In this document: piece by piece, positions 17,847-32,800 of the stretch
How the letters are laid out: each line of letters opens with the position of its first letter
Position numbering within the stretch: position 1 is the first letter of the stretch
Origin: Cymbomonas tetramitiformis
Lineage: Eukaryota > Chlorophyta > Pyramimonadophyceae > Pyramimonadales > Pyramimonadaceae
Assembly: GCA_001247695.2 (NCBI GenBank)
Contig: LGRX02030310.1
Coordinates: 222,417-286,416 of the forward strand
Direction: 5' to 3'
DNA length: 64,000 nucleotides
The notes under the pieces: generated by a model
Databases searched by the model: none
The model's input: only the letters and a program-made list of their open reading frames with translations
Told to the model about the DNA's origin: nothing
Made by a program: the position numbers and the translations under genes

Positions 17847-20800
17847 CTAAATATTTTCGCGCGCGCGAAGGGCCCCCCTCGCTTCGCGCGCGCGAAAAAT
17901 ATGCGGCTGTGCAGATTTACAAGCGAAAGGGGGACGCACCTCGGGCGAATCGGTCTGCGAGGTGGCACGACGCACGGAGTCCGAGATGGCGCTGTCGCCC
18001 TCCGACATCACCCGGCGCTGCAAAACTCGCGCTTCGTAATCTGGCTGTGACCGAAAAACGCACGAACGAAATGTATCACCCGAATCGAAAGGGACGTCAT
18101 CCAGGAAGCCAACAAAAGTTTTTTCCTTGGACATTTCGACGGCCGCTTTGTAAACATACGCGTATCTCTCGTTCCAGTAGTTCAGCAACGCCAGAAAAGG
18201 CAACGCGGTCTGGGTTTCGTCAAACGTGTGATTGGTATAATTCAGCGACGAATTCAGGTAGGAGAGCTCGGCGTGAAAAACTTGCGTACGCATCTTCTCT
18301 GCGACGGTCTGTTGATCCAAGCCTCGAAACATCCGCTCCAGGCGGCCGCTGATGTCCGCGAGGGAAACATCGGATAAGTTCTCAGCGTGCACCGATGTTA
18401 TGTCGCAAGGCCCGATCGCGTGTCGATCGTCATCCTGCATGCGCTCGAAGGATCTGTAGGACAAGGTATCATCCTGGGTTCTCTTGGTCGCGTTGTCGGA
18501 TCTAAAAAATCCTAACACCTTCTCCGCGTAATCGGTGTCCGCATCCTCGGTCGTGTTGTCGGCGTAACACTCTCTGTGCAGGGTGTGCTCAACATCCGTC
18601 GAGTGCTGCGAGAAAGGGTCGGGCGACTCGTAGAAGGACAGCCGCTCTCGACGCGGGGTTCCGCTGAGCGCTCGGGGCTCTATGGGCAAGAAAGGACCCC
18701 ACTCGCCCACGCGTCGGTAAACCCGCAAAGATGAGTTACCGTTTCCACAAATCTTTCCACCCGCCTCGACATCCGGGATCACGACAACCGCGTGGGCGTG
18801 ATCTCCGGTGACGCGATAGGTGCTGAGCCGCACCGTACCTTCACGGGACTGAGCGTTGTCAAAGTACGCGTTACGGAAAGGCCCGTAGATCACCGCGTCT
18901 TCGATGTTGACGGGATTTTCACATTTGGTGATGTTGTCCACGCATGTGAATTTGTAATAAACCTCCCAGTTGAAAGTCGTTAGTTCCAAATCGCGGTCAT
19001 CGGTATCGTCCGTCGAGACGTTCGATCCGGCGTCTCTGACCGAACCCGTTTCTCTCAGTCCGAAGGTTTCGCACAGGTCTTGCTGCACTCCGCGATTGTA
19101 CGTGTCGTCCAAGTACTCTGCAAAGGCGTCTCCGTTAGACGTGAATATTCTACCTTCGTACCCTTCGGAGATTTTCGATGGATTTGATTCCTCCGATGAC
19201 GTTCCGGAGTCGTCCGTCGTGAAGGTGTCGGTGTACAGCATCGCCTCGGTCGCCGAGAGCAATTCGTCAAAAACGAAAGCCTGATCACCCCAACGAGCCA
19301 GGCTCTCGACGTCGGATACCGTAAAGGCGGAGGTGTTGTCGTCCGTCGAGTAGGTGAAAGATCTGTATAGCGTGTCGTTCCATGCCTTCTCGGAATGAGT
19401 CAATCCGTATAGGTTGGCGGAGGACTGGGATCCCCACTTTGTCATCGAAGATCCAAAAACCTGACCCGAGTTTTCGTGAGCAGAAAACAAAGTGTACAGG
19501 TTTTTTTCGTAGTAGTGAACGTCGAATAGGTCGTACATAAATACGGGCAGCGCGGCGCGCTTGCTGTACCAGTTGGTACCGCCGCTGTCGGCGTTGAGAA
19601 GGCTTCCTCGCGCACGAAATCCGGTCGACATCATGGGCACCGTCAGTACCTTGGTCGTCGAGTCCACGTAATACGACTTGGTGTACGCGGCAGGAAAGCA
19701 TCCATCGAAGATTGTGTTGACGGTGTTCATCAACAAATCGGTGCTCTCCGTGCCGTAACCGACACCGTGTTCGTGTTCGGTATGGGACAGCTCGGTGCTC
19801 TCCAACTCGAATTCGTCCGACTGATCCAGATGAAGGAGATCGGTCGTGTGGATCGATAAATCGTAGTACTCCCGAGAATCGGAGTTTGCCTCGTTCGTGG
19901 CGCTGATCAAGCGCGTCGCTGGTCCCCATAAGAAACCGTGATCGCTCGCTAAAAGTTCCGAAACCACGGGCGCGGTATACATTATGCAAGCCCCGATGGT
20001 CGGCATGCGATCCCACCGCTCAGTGACGGTCTGCTGCACACACCAATCGGAATCGCACCCTACCGTGGACGGATCAACTTCTTGCGTGCCATTAAACACG
20101 CTCTTGTGAGTGCTTCCGGCGTAAAAGGAGCGCAGAGTTCTCTCATAAGTGGCTTGACACAAATTAAGACCGTACTCTTCCGTGCCGTCGTCGGTGATGA
20201 TTGTGTCCGTGTTCATCTCGGAAACGTTGTACAGAGGGTACGATGCCTCGTTGTGATACTGTACTCCGCTTTGCACCACACTGTCGAGGTTAAGGTCCTG
20301 TAGAGAAAGCCCGCTTTCGCACGTTCCCATTTGCGCGAACTCGCAGATAGACCCATCGTCCGCGCAGACGTCTTCATCTAACCATTCCGAAGGCCGTTCG
20401 ATTCCTCTCCAAGCCTCTCCACTGCAGGTCGTTCTGGCGAGAGACCTGCGAAGGGTTTCGTCGGAGAAAGCCCGGGACGCGTCGTGTTGGACTGAACTGC
20501 TATCGTCGCGCACGAGCATTCCGTCTAAAGCGAACGCGATCGACACCTGTTTGGTTTTGGGCTGCACGCTCTGGTCGATCTCATCTGCGGGAACCCCGTC
20601 CGTAAGGATGGAAGCGGTGACGCCTTTGCACACGCTCCACATTGGCACCATGACGCTGAGGTCGAAACGACAATCGTCGGTCTCGCAATCGACCACATCC
20701 TCCGGCAAGGGAGGGGAGGTTCCTTCCGCGATCCGACGAATGGCGTTTTCGTTAATCTGTCGGCATATTTTTTTCCCGCTATTCAGTAACTCCGCCCAGA

Positions 20801-23800
20801 GGGAATCCCCGTCTATGACGCCGCCACGATACTTGTCCGTGTACAGGACCGCTCTAGGTCCGACAAGACGAAAGTCCGAGTTTTCGTCGTGTCCAATCCG
20901 ACATCGTCGCTCGGTATGCTTCGCATCCTCCCCGCATATCCAAGCGCCCACCGCGTTGAGCTCTTCGTACACCAGCTCCAGCTCTCGATCTAGCAATTGA
21001 CCCAGCGCAATCGTCAAGGCGTACTTGATCCATCGGGCGAAGTAAGCGTGATCGGAGTAAAGGCTCGCATCAGTCACGGCATCATCCACGTAAAGATATG
21101 CTGGTTTTTTCATCACCTCGCTGTGGAATGTCGCTCTGGAAAGGACGAACGCGGTGGGCTCGTCGTCGGCAAGATCGCACGCCTTTGGCCAGCACCTATG
21201 CTTGGGCGAAAAAGCCCAGGTGAAGGAGCCCATCTGCCAGAAAGCGCTTCCGTCCAAAAAGCCTCCGTTATTCGCGGGAACCCCTAGATTGCTAAGACTT
21301 TGCGCCGATCCGTTCCGAACGCGATAGGCGTCGTCTTGAAGATAGGAATCGGAAGCCAGGCTGTACATCCAGTCCGACCTGTACATGCGTCTGTGGCTTT
21401 CCATTCGATCATTCTCCGGAATTTTCCACGCCTCTCGCAGCTCGGAGAAAACGCACTGCAGCACCTCGTCCACAGGTTCGCAGTGACATCGCATGGCGGT
21501 GTTTGAACTTTCGGTATCAAAGGTGTTCTCGTCACAAGTCAACTCTTCGTCCTGAAACACTCGCGTCGCTCGAGCGGCGATCTTGGCCTGCTCGAACGTC
21601 TTCTCGCTGCCGTCGCTGTTGTACTTTTCTGAAAAGTACACAGTACCTTTGCACGCGCACAAGTCCCCTTGATTTTCGGCGCATACGTGATTATCCGTCT
21701 GGTACTCCGAGACGGAGGTGTTTTTGTCCAAGATCCGACTGGTGGATAGGTAGTAGTAGGATACGGAACCACACCTGACGTAGTACACGCATCCCATGTC
21801 GAAGCACACAGCTTGGCTTCGCTCCTTCGAAACGTGGAGAGCGTTGATGCGATGCAGCGGATCGTAGTCTACCGTGAGGCTTGACCCCCACGAATTCATT
21901 TGAAAGTCGGGCTCTACCCAATCGGTGATGTCAATCTGGTTCTCCTTCAGAATTTGTGCGCTGTAATAAATATCGACGCTCTCGTCAGTGAAGCGTCTCG
22001 CGTAATGCGCGTCCGCGTATCGCGACTTTGGCAGCGCGTCACCGACGGATGCGATCGTCGCTTGCGTCTCAGTCGTCGTCGTCGTCTCGTATGTGATGAC
22101 GGACGTGTTGCCGGTGGTTGTGTTGATCTCCCTAACGACGCTTACTTCGGTACGGTTTATCAGCTGTACAAAAGCGTAATTTGTGGCGACCACACCCACT
22201 TGCGCGCAGCGTGTGCTCTCGTCTTCGAGTTGCGCAGCCTGCGTGAGATTGAAGTGCGAGTTTGTACGGCTTCTTCGAAGCGTGAAGCACACCAGGTCGT
22301 ATTGCGATCCGTCGTCCTCGTTCTGCAGGAAAACGGTGAAGTACATCTCGCAGTTCCGATCTCTCTCGCAACGAGAGATACAGGTGGTCGACTCGAACTC
22401 GAAATTGGATTCCGAGTCCGCGCTGATCCAAACTCCTTGGTAGCGATCGCAAGGACCGAATTCGGATTCGAGCGTCCTCTGAGGGTTGCTCTCCTTGGAC
22501 GGCTGTACGCTGACCATGGTCGTGGAGAGGGTTTCGTCGTTCAGCTGGTAATACGGTCGATCGTCGCAAGTTTCGTAGGATCCGTCGAGGCACACGACAG
22601 ACCTGACGTCCTCCCAAGTCGCGGCGGCTTGGTGCATGTCGAGAGTGTCGTCGATGATATTCGACATCAAGTAAACCTGGTCGTAAACGTCGAAGTTGTG
22701 GGATCGTCCATCACCCGTGTACTCGGGAGGGGGGCTTGGAGGGATCGGCGGATAAGGCGAAGGCGGGGGCGATAGAAATATCTTGTGGGCCACCTTCAGA
22801 CGGGTCATATGATAACCCTTGCTGCCGTCCGAGTGATCGCTCTTGCACAGCTTCTGGTCGTTGTCATTGTTGGTCTCGTCACCATGCTGGCAAGTGATGG
22901 TTTGATCATGGCAAAGATGAAACTGACCGTTCTGCATATTGTATGTAGAGAACCCGCAATACAGATTAACGCAGAAGTACACCTTATGGTCGTAATTCGT
23001 TTTCCTCAACTCCACAGCCGTGTAAGCGCCGCAATACTGATCCGATGTGCACTGACTTTCGCATTCATCGATGTTCTTCTCTTTATCGTTTCCCCAATAA
23101 TACACTTTTATGCGGTCATGATCGTTGTTGTTTTGCAGCGAGGTCACCGGCAATCTCTGCATACTGGATTCGTCCGTGCTTTTTTTTTTGTCGTTGATCG
23201 TTTCGTGCATGACGGTGTACACGCCGGGGCTCGGCGGCGGGTTCGGTTTGCCGGGTGGTGACGGTGCGGATGGTGGCGACATGTACTCCGGGCCTTGAAA
23301 TCCTTCGTCGTATCCGAGCGGTGGCTTCAGAGACTCGCAGCCATCCTGGGACTGATCGTGCCTTGAAAAGTAATACCGCCCCTGCGTGTCCTCGCGATAA
23401 CACGTTGGCATCCGGTTCCGCAGAAATCGATTCCACAGGAGGCCAAATTCGGGAAGCGCCGTGGGTCGTATCTCGGTGGTTTGATTTGCCGCAGACGTCG
23501 TGCGATCCAAAAACTCTCCTCCGGTGTACGCGCAGACCTCGCTTCCGTCGCAGCCATCCTGCTCAACCCCGTGTTTCTTATACCCCGTAGGTGCATGCTT
23601 GAGCCTCCAGGCTCCGTTGATGTCCGAAAATACGCTTGTCGGCACGTCCGGTGTTCCGAATACTTCCCTCGACGGCATTCGCGCTCGTTCAGCTTCTGCG
23701 ACCCTTGTCCAGAGCGTCACTTCAGGCGGAGGCCACAGTATCTGGATTGGTCTGTCGACGCCTCGATCGCTGGTGGCGCGATCGTACGTCCGCTCGTCTA

Positions 23801-26800
23801 TCAAAGAATGATTCAGAAGCTCCGTTAAAGACGAGTCTGGCATTGTCTTGTATATAAACGCCGGGTAGTAGTATCTCTCGCGCAGATCCAGAGCGGTGTG
23901 AGTGGCGAGAAGGTGTCCGGAATGTCTCGTGTACAGGGAGGAGCCTTTGTCGTCGTCGGTTGCGATCTCGTCTCCGCGGACGCCTCCGATGCTACCCGTC
24001 GGTAAAAAGGCTTCGTAGGATGCCGTCACGGACGGCGAATGCTTTGATCGAGGCGCGCCCGTCCTAGACTTGCGCGCGTATTCGTAAGCGTCCTCGCTGA
24101 TGTTGCTCGACGTCGTCCACGGCCTGGCGTGGGACACGCGTAAGGTCTCCAAGCGTTCGCGTCGACGCACGCCAGTTTCTTTGGTCGCGTATTTGCGCTT
24201 TCCGTACAAAGTAAACAAAAACGCTCGAATCGCGCCGCGCCCGTTTATGTCCGTCTCGTCGTTCACGGCGAAGGCGTTTTCAAAATTAGAGCTACGGGTG
24301 TACAAGGATTCCTGCGACGAGCGCTGATCGCCGTTGGCGTCGTAAACGAAGCTACTGTACAGCCCCTCCGGGTTCTGCCTCGTCGTTTCTTCGAGCGCGT
24401 AGAAGATTCCGTCCCGCGTTTTCGACCACGACTGTTTCTCGCTACGGTGGTGCTTCCAGTCTTGGTAGTTCGGGTAGTAATGAGACGACATCATCTGATA
24501 TCGGTGCTCCTCGCAGCCTTGCATGTTCGAATTTATACACTCCGGCGCCAACATGTCGTCGAGATCGTACGGAGCTCCGTCGTACACGTACATATCCTGC
24601 GCCGCGAAGCCCATGCACGGCTGCGAGTACATGGGCTCGTCCGCGGACTCGCTGTTGAAGCGTCGATACGCGTAAGTGATGTTATCGCACAGATCGGCGA
24701 TCAGGTCCGACACCTTCTTGAACGTTTCCTTGTTGTTGAAATCGGCCATGTTTTCTAGGTCGTATCCGTAAAGACGCTTCTCTGAGCGTGAGTACGCCTC
24801 GACGTTGACATCACCGTAGTGTTCCGGCTCGTAGTTGAGGGTGTCACCATGCTCATTGTTGTAGGGAAAAGTCACGAGCACCCTGGCCGGTCCGAAGTTT
24901 CCGTCGTCGTGTCTCCATCCCTTACCGAAGTTGTTGTACAGGAACGTCGTGTCGTACTTGACGCCTCCGTGTGCACCGACATCGTTCCACATGTCGACCA
25001 CCGGCAACACCTTGTTAAGCGCGTCGTTGCTGGGATCCGCTGTCGAGTTCCACATGCTCATAAAACTTTCCATGAACGCCGCCTCAGGTCGCGGCCGAAC
25101 TTCCTCCGTCACGGTTTGATATTCCTCCGGTTCTTTGGTGGCGATCGGCCGGCAGTGCAGGTCCGGCGAGGTCTGAGTGCACGTGCAGAGGTGGTGCGGC
25201 GTCGCCCCATTTTCGTCGCGCTTGTACGTGTCGTTGACGTCCCTCATTTGCAGTCGCCCTCGCGCCTCGTATAACCAGCTGCGCTTTTCGCAGACGTCGC
25301 ACGTGAGCGGGCAGTAATAAGAAGCGGCGCGAACTAGATTCTCACACTTTCCCTTCAAGTTTTCGTAGTCCGACTCCGATATGCCATCGACGTAATTAGC
25401 CTTGTCCGCACACCAGTCCATGTTGCCAGAGTCGCACACAAAGCTCGTGTCGTCGCCGTCGAAACTGTACAACTCATTCGCCTCGCTTTTGAACTTTGTG
25501 AACGACAAGACTTGATCGCAGGAAAGAATTTCGTTCCACCTGATGTCCGTCGAGGATAACTGCTTGATTACCGGATCCTCGCTGAGACCCGCGTTGTCAT
25601 CTCGACATCCTTCCGAGAGGCTGTGGTGACAATGATCGTGTGCTGCGCTCTCCTTGTACATGCTTCGCTGCTGCACGCACTGTTCGATGGGAGAATCTAG
25701 TCTGTTGGTGCACATACCACTGTCCTGGTCGCAGCGGTAGGAGTACGCGTGCGTCTCGTCGGACGGCGAGCAAGTGCCCGTCTGATTGAAAGAGTGGCCT
25801 CTAATCCAGACATGCAGGCCCTTTTTGTTGCTGTTTTCCACCGGCGGCGACCACCGGTAGGTGTACTCGGACGGCATCTGCAGGCGAGGTCCGGCGACGT
25901 AGTGATCGTCCACGCTCGCATCTTGGTGAGCGAACGATTTCGCTCCTCCCAGTACGCGGTAGTGATCGACGGCGTCGGTGTCGCTCAGCTCGCCGTCCTT
26001 GTAAAGACGGTTCAAGTATCTCCTGCACGTGTGGTAGTCGTCGTTGCACGTGCTTTGCGTCTCCTCAGAGCGTTCCGTGGCGCCGTACTGCACGGTCGCC
26101 GACAGAGCTTCCACCCCGCTAAAGCTGTAAGTGTTGTACGCGGAGTTAGGCCGGTACGCTTGATGCGCGTCGACGCTTCGCTGGAACGTCCGCACTGAAC
26201 TCTCGGCGTTCGACACCGTGTAAGCTTCGGCGATGTCGCGTCTGACCCTTGCGTTTCCGGTGTTGTTGACCTGTACGAGCACGCCTCCGGCCGTAACCTG
26301 AAAATTTCCGATATTCGTGTTTTCGTTGCTCGAGGAGAATTCGGAAGGCGGCGAGTTGGGCGCGGGCGGATTTCCCAAAGTGATCGCGGGTTCAAAAGCC
26401 AGCGTCTTGCCCGCGCAGGTGTACAGCCATCCGTTGGAGTGCACCTCGTCCAGCGAGGTTATCTGTTTATGCACCTCCATGTCGTCGCGGTCGTCGTGTA
26501 GTATGGGATACCAGAGACTCCTGCGATTGCTGGGCTGGGCTATGGTTTTCAGATGCTTCGCGGTTTTGGATTCCGAAAACAGCTCGGGATCCTCGTCGTC
26601 CTCGGCGGCGCTCCACAGGGTGTCGAGTCGCTCGAGTGATATCGTCTGCGAAGAACGCGGTCGCGCGTGCACCCCTTCGACAAAGCCCAGCCTCCTCCCG
26701 GTCAGTAGACTCAACAAGGTGCACCGCTCGTCGGATTTGTAAGAGTCGACGCCACACGTAGACGGAGCGTAAACCTCCTTGATACGAGGAGCAGGCAGGT

Positions 26801-29800
26801 GATCGACCAGGCTGGCGCATGTTTCCGCGTCATACGGAAAGGAAGTGTCGGAATCGCTTGTACTTTCGCACGGGTACGTGGAGGCGTTCAGCGTGCCGAA
26901 GTACGCCTTAAAGTCGACGACCCCCCTGCCGATGCCGAAGGTCTCGTCCGACGGCTCCGCCGCGACATGCGGCCCGCCGAACACCCTCGACCGCAATCGA
27001 TCACCCGGATCCAAAGCGGAATCCGCAGCTCCGCGGGTGCCGTACGCGAGCCTCGCGGCGAACGGCTCCTCAACCCCTCCGTCGGAGAGCGCGCTCTCGT
27101 TTCGGCGGTAGGCGTCCGTGAGAAGCGTCTCGTTCATGCTCTTCGTCCACCCGAAGAGACTGCTCGCGTCGCTGGTTTGCGCGATCACACGGCTGCGCGT
27201 GGAAGAGCTTCGCGTGCGAACGTACATCACGGGCCTGTCCAGCGAAATGTCCTGCGTGAGCGTCTGCATGACCTCGTCCGTGCTCTCGCCGTCGGTCGGA
27301 ACGATCACTAAGTTAAGTCTCACGGCCACGTTCACATCGAACTGAACCGTTCCGCAGTGTTGCTCAAGGCTACACGTGACGATGGAAACGTTGTGCAGCG
27401 GACGATTCGGTCGTGCCTCCGATTGAATGCACCTTCCGGATCTGGCGTTGTCCATCGTCACGCCTGTTCGGTATCCGCTCTCCAGCATTTTTAAAGTGGT
27501 CGCGCGGGTCCTCCACACCGACGGCCGCAGAGGATGCTCCAAGTGGTCTTCGAAACTGCTTTGATAATCTGCAAGCAGATGGCTCGCGGACTCGATGGAG
27601 TAGGGGATGAACAAGGTTCGGTTTTTGTTTACCGCGTGTACGAACGCCTCCGCGTTGCGAGTGGCCGTCTCCGTTCCGAGCGCTTCGGCGTCGAATGGAT
27701 GCGATGCCTCGTGTACGGCCAGCAGAACGGACCGGCCTGTCGGGTCGCGTCCGACGATCGCGTATTCGCCCGACACGTGCGAATCCGAGTCGTCTTTACA
27801 CGGCACGACCTCGAAAAGCATCGTCTCCGCGACCGAGTCGATTCCTCGAAGATCGCATTTGCCGTATCGCTGATCGGAAAAACGCCGCAATCTTCCGTGT
27901 CTCCGTATGCCCATCCACACGCCCCCGTATTGCAGATTCCACGCGTCGCCGTAGGATGCGTCGTCGTCCGATGTGATCGTTTCCCCGTTCGCGTAAAAGG
28001 ACCCTCGAGCGTGAGACCCAGCTCGTACGAGGTCTTCGCAAGCAAAGTGCGTAGCGCCGGCGATTCCGACGTGATTCCGCACCAAGGTTTTCTCGGTCGA
28101 GTTGTGGGCATACACGTACAGGTAAGCGGAGGTGGTCTCGCAGCAGTGGTACTTCTGTAAGAGGGAGTCGTGTTTCACGCACGAGGAGTCTATTGAGTCC
28201 GCGAGCGTTTTTGTCGTATGCTTCTCGGCGTGCGTGGCGTCCGGATATTGACTGCAGATGTCATCTCCGTCCCTTGCGTACGGTTGGAGCTTCTCCGCGA
28301 CGCACAACGCGTCTCTTGCGGTGTTCGCCAGATCCGAGTTTTCGATTTCGTTCGAAGGCGGGGAAGCCAGGTCGTAATCGGAACCGAATTCTAGAGCGCA
28401 GTGAGCTCGGGCTTCTTTGAAGGTCATGGGGGTCGTGATCACTTTGACGAGCTCGCCATTGCCGCAGACGAAGGGCTTGCGTTGCGAGCACGGAAGCGTC
28501 ACCCACTGCGCATACTTTGCGTCGTGACCAATCAGACATTCGCTTTCGTCATCCGTGTACAGAGCGCAATGAGAACCGGACAACACGCTGACCGCCGCGC
28601 AGTCGAAGTTCCCGCTTCCAAATATCGCGTCCATCGCTTGTTTTTTGAGAGTCACCCCATGCATGGGATAGCCCGAGGCCCAGTTGTTGTATCTGCGTTG
28701 ATTCATCGCAGTGCACAGCTTGCTGTCTAGCTTGGAGTCGTGCGGCGAGGGCCTCGAGTGGCGTGTCGAAAAGGTACTCGAGGTGTCGTCGTCCCCGGCC
28801 GTGCAGAAGGATAGTAAACCATCGGACTCGCCGACAACGGAAAACAGCTGCCGGTTAAACGTGCGCACCTCATCGGTCCAATCGGTTTCGGTCGTCGCGG
28901 ACAGGTCTTTGAGCGGAAGGTGCTTGTTCTCTCGAGTGGCCACACCGTAGGTTCCGACGTGGCCCAAGGGATCGAAATCGCCTGCGACGGACTCGCTGTC
29001 GCCGTCATCGCGTAGATCGTGGCGGGCACCGTGCGTCAGATGAAGGTCGCTCTCGAACAGGTATCCCCCAAAATCGTATAAGCGACTAGCGTTCGACGCG
29101 AGACCGGCAGTCGAGTCGCGCACGAGGAAGCTTTCGTCGTGTTTCTCCACGAGGTACACAGTGCTGGAGCGACGAGTCGCAGGGTCAAGACCTTCGTGGG
29201 CGTCCTCGGCCGTGGAGTTTGTCGACGCGGACCTCGCGACGGCCTCGAAGGTACCGTTGGTGTGGTAGCGTTCGTGGTGCAGTCCCGGGTCAGCCTGGTA
29301 GCGTTGCGTTCGCGAAAACCGAGGGTGCTGCGTGACATTCGCGAACTCCGATGGTAAGTTGGGATGAGGACCGGCGCCTTTCGTTTTAAGAAAGCGGTTA
29401 TCAGCAAGGGATCTGATTCGGAAGAGAGCCCGGCGTGAGGCGTCCTCGTCTACGCAGCGTTCGATACCGAAAGTGACCTGCGACAGCTGGTTGCGCAAGG
29501 AGGTTCCGAAGGCTGTCGGGTCGTCCCTCGCAAACGCGAAGGCCAGGTCGCTTTCAAAGATGACAGGATCCTGCCGCTGCGCTCCTTGAGCGTTACCACG
29601 TGCGTCGTGTCGTAAACGTCCGGGGGCATCCACCCGGATGGTCGCGGCCGCGCCCTTGACTTCCACGCGCTCTGAAACGGGACCCACCGAGCTCAGCTGC
29701 GCGTAAGCGCGACCGTTCGTGGCGTTCCGTACGACGGCTCCAATCGTCACGCGAGTCATGTTGCTCAACGAGGCCCGCTTGGTCCATGGATACGGCCAGG

Positions 29801-32800
29801 GCGTGCCGCCGGATCCGTTCAATCGTGGAGGCAAGATTCTTTCCAAAGAGTTTGCCCGCGACTTGGCGTACAGCGACGCGAAGCCGTGAGAGTCGTCGGA
29901 GTTCAGGAAAGGGAAGGTGTTCAAGGAGTTGAGAGCGCATTTGGCGACGTGAACCTTGAAATCCGCGACCGCGTCCCTCACCTCCCGCAGACGCCCTTCG
30001 CTTAACTCGCCCACGCCGTCCTGGCGTGTCTCCGTTTCACCGTCCGTGTCGACGAGCACGCTTCTGCTCAAATTTTTGGGAATGGCACGCGAGCAAACCG
30101 CCACCAGCCTACGACCCGCGCTCTGGAAGGCGTCCACTTCCGTCTCATTGAGGATAGTTCCGTTCAGAACGAGCAGCTTGTTCTCGGGGTCGTGCATGTC
30201 CGTCGTGTTGACCGGGTCGCTGGGAGCTGCGAGCGCGTGGTAGACGTAGTCGGTACGCGCGCTGTCGTCGTCGCCGTCTTCCCTGGGTGACCAGTTGTAC
30301 GTCTTTTGCTCGGTCACGCCGCACCGATGAACAAAACCGTACGGAAGCGAGCGGCAAGCCGTGCGCGCGTTCGTGGGTCGTACTGTCTCGGTGACGAGGG
30401 AGAATCCGCAAAACGCCGCCGCCTGAGACATTTGCTCAGCGGAAAGCAGATTCGCGTCGTGGCAAAGACTTTGCACGTCCGACTCGCTGCTGTTGGAACA
30501 CGTCCGGTGATCGTCGGAATGCTCGTGTCGTTTGAGGAAAGGGCCGGTATCGCTAAAATAGCGTCGTTTCGGATGCTCGGAGATTTTAAACTCGCTAGTG
30601 AGGTAGGTTTGATCCACGTACATTTTGCACACGTGTGAATTCTCGTCCGAGGACACGAAAACGTCCGAATAATCCGAAAACGCGCGCGGAAGCTCGCAAC
30701 GATCCGTCGCACTCACGTACCCCGTCTGGTTCAGCAGACTCACGCGTTGCAGCCTGCCTTCGATGTGATGCATAAATCCGTAGGCGGAGTCCTTTATCTG
30801 CGAATATTCTTGAAGCGCGTCCAGATTAGATTGTGAAAATCTTCGATTTAAAGCATCCGCAGCCGTGTAGACGGGCGTGTCGTCTTCCCTTGTCACGCAT
30901 GCAAGACTGTAGGCAGACCCGTCATCGCTTATCATGTATTCTTCGTCGATGGAGCACGTTCGATTAACGCCGAAGCGCAGTCGATACCCAGAGGCATTGT
31001 CCGCCTCGTAAAATACAGACATTATCACCGTATTCCTTATGTTATTCAGCAGAGGATCGTTCACCGCACAGTCGGTAGGTGTTTTCTGATTCCTAGACGA
31101 CGCGGAATAAAGCGCGTCCGAAAGTGCCGCGTTGACGTAGTCGACGTCGTCCTGATTGTAGATTCCCGCGTCGTCTTTGTTTCGCGCGTTGGCCAGTCTC
31201 CAGGTTGCGCGACTCGGATTTAGAACGGCACGGATGGAAGACACCTCGTCCGGATGCAGATTTCCAGTGTAGTGCCGTCGTCCTCGGGGGGGCAGCGCCA
31301 CCGTATATCTGTCAGCGCACAGCGCGTGACCGTCCATGAAGGCCATACCGGTGGCCGCCATGACCCAGTCGTTCACTCGCTCGTCGACCACGACCTGCAA
31401 CGCCTCGCGCGTGTCGATCTGCGATTGCGAGTCGCCGTCACGATCAACATGCAGATCCCATCCCTCGCCAAGATGAGTAGAGCAAAAGTCCGATTCGGAA
31501 ATTTCCTTGAGCGTGGGAAAACGCGCCGTCTCTGACTCGAAATCGAAGCTGTAAGCGAACTCGAAGTCGGATCGGTTCGAGGTTTCGTTGGACGCGGCGT
31601 GCTCCGCGTTAACGGACGCCACGTCAACGGAGACCTCGTTCAACACGTGCAGCAGTTTCTGCTTGGCCTCCTCGATGCCCACGGACACGCTGCGCTTTCC
31701 GTTTGCCTGCGTCTCCATAAGCTCGATGTCCTGTCGCCGGCAGATACAGGTGGGCCCGCCGTTGATGGACGACTGGTCGCACTCGTCCGGGCAATAGTAC
31801 GTGTCCTCCACGGTCGAGCTGTAGCTCGCCACGGGCGACATCCCGGATTCCTTACACACGCAATTTACGGGAGAAATGTCCTTGGCATGATACCTCATCT
31901 CGTACCCCGACATGATGTATCCACCGGGGCTTCGGCACACGGTTGAGTTGGTCACCAGCGGCGCGGAAGGCGCTGGCGGAGGCGGTGCGGACGGACCGCT
32001 CGGAGGCGTTGGTGGAGGAGGAATTCCTTCAAACACCCTTGGAGCGCAATGCTTCACGTTCCGTACCGGGGTAGGGGCGACGTATTCAAAAGGGTCGCAG
32101 GAGCACAACGGTTGATGCATCCCCGCACCAAAACCACCCACGCTTTTGAAGTCGCTCCAGATAGGCGAAACCTCGTCGCTGATGCTTCCATCGAAGAGCT
32201 GTTCAGCCACACGAGCCGTCCAAGACGGACCCTGCGCGAGCAGGTCGACGGTCGGAGACAGCATGTTTTTCTCGTACGCCAGATCGTCGTTTGACGAGGA
32301 GCCGTTGATGTAGCGTCTGATGACGCGCACGGGAATTCGCATAACACGCGCTTCGTCAGAAGTTATGAACGACGCGGCTTGACGCAGCGTATCGTTTGAT
32401 ATATCTGTTATGGCCACCAGACTGCATTCCACCTGACGCCCGTACCCTTCAGTTTCTAGTCCGTTGGTGTACTGATCGGACGCGAGGCGACACCGGCCGC
32501 TCATCGTGAAGTCGTAGGATACGTTGCCCGCCTCGCTGTCCATAAGGCTTACCTGCAACCCTCTGCAAACCTGGTGGGGATAATCGATTGTACCCTCTCG
32601 CGTGTAGAACCCGAGACTCTCGTCCATGCTAGCGGCGTCGTGATCCGTATCGACCAAGTAGGACACCACCGTGACGTGCTGCTTATCGCGCCCCTGAGAG
32701 ACCGTGGGAGCGTAGTATTTGGATGTTGGACAGGTGTAAAGCGCGCCCTCCGATACCGGCGACGAGGCCTGGTCGTCGCAGGAGCAATCCTCCTGGTTTT

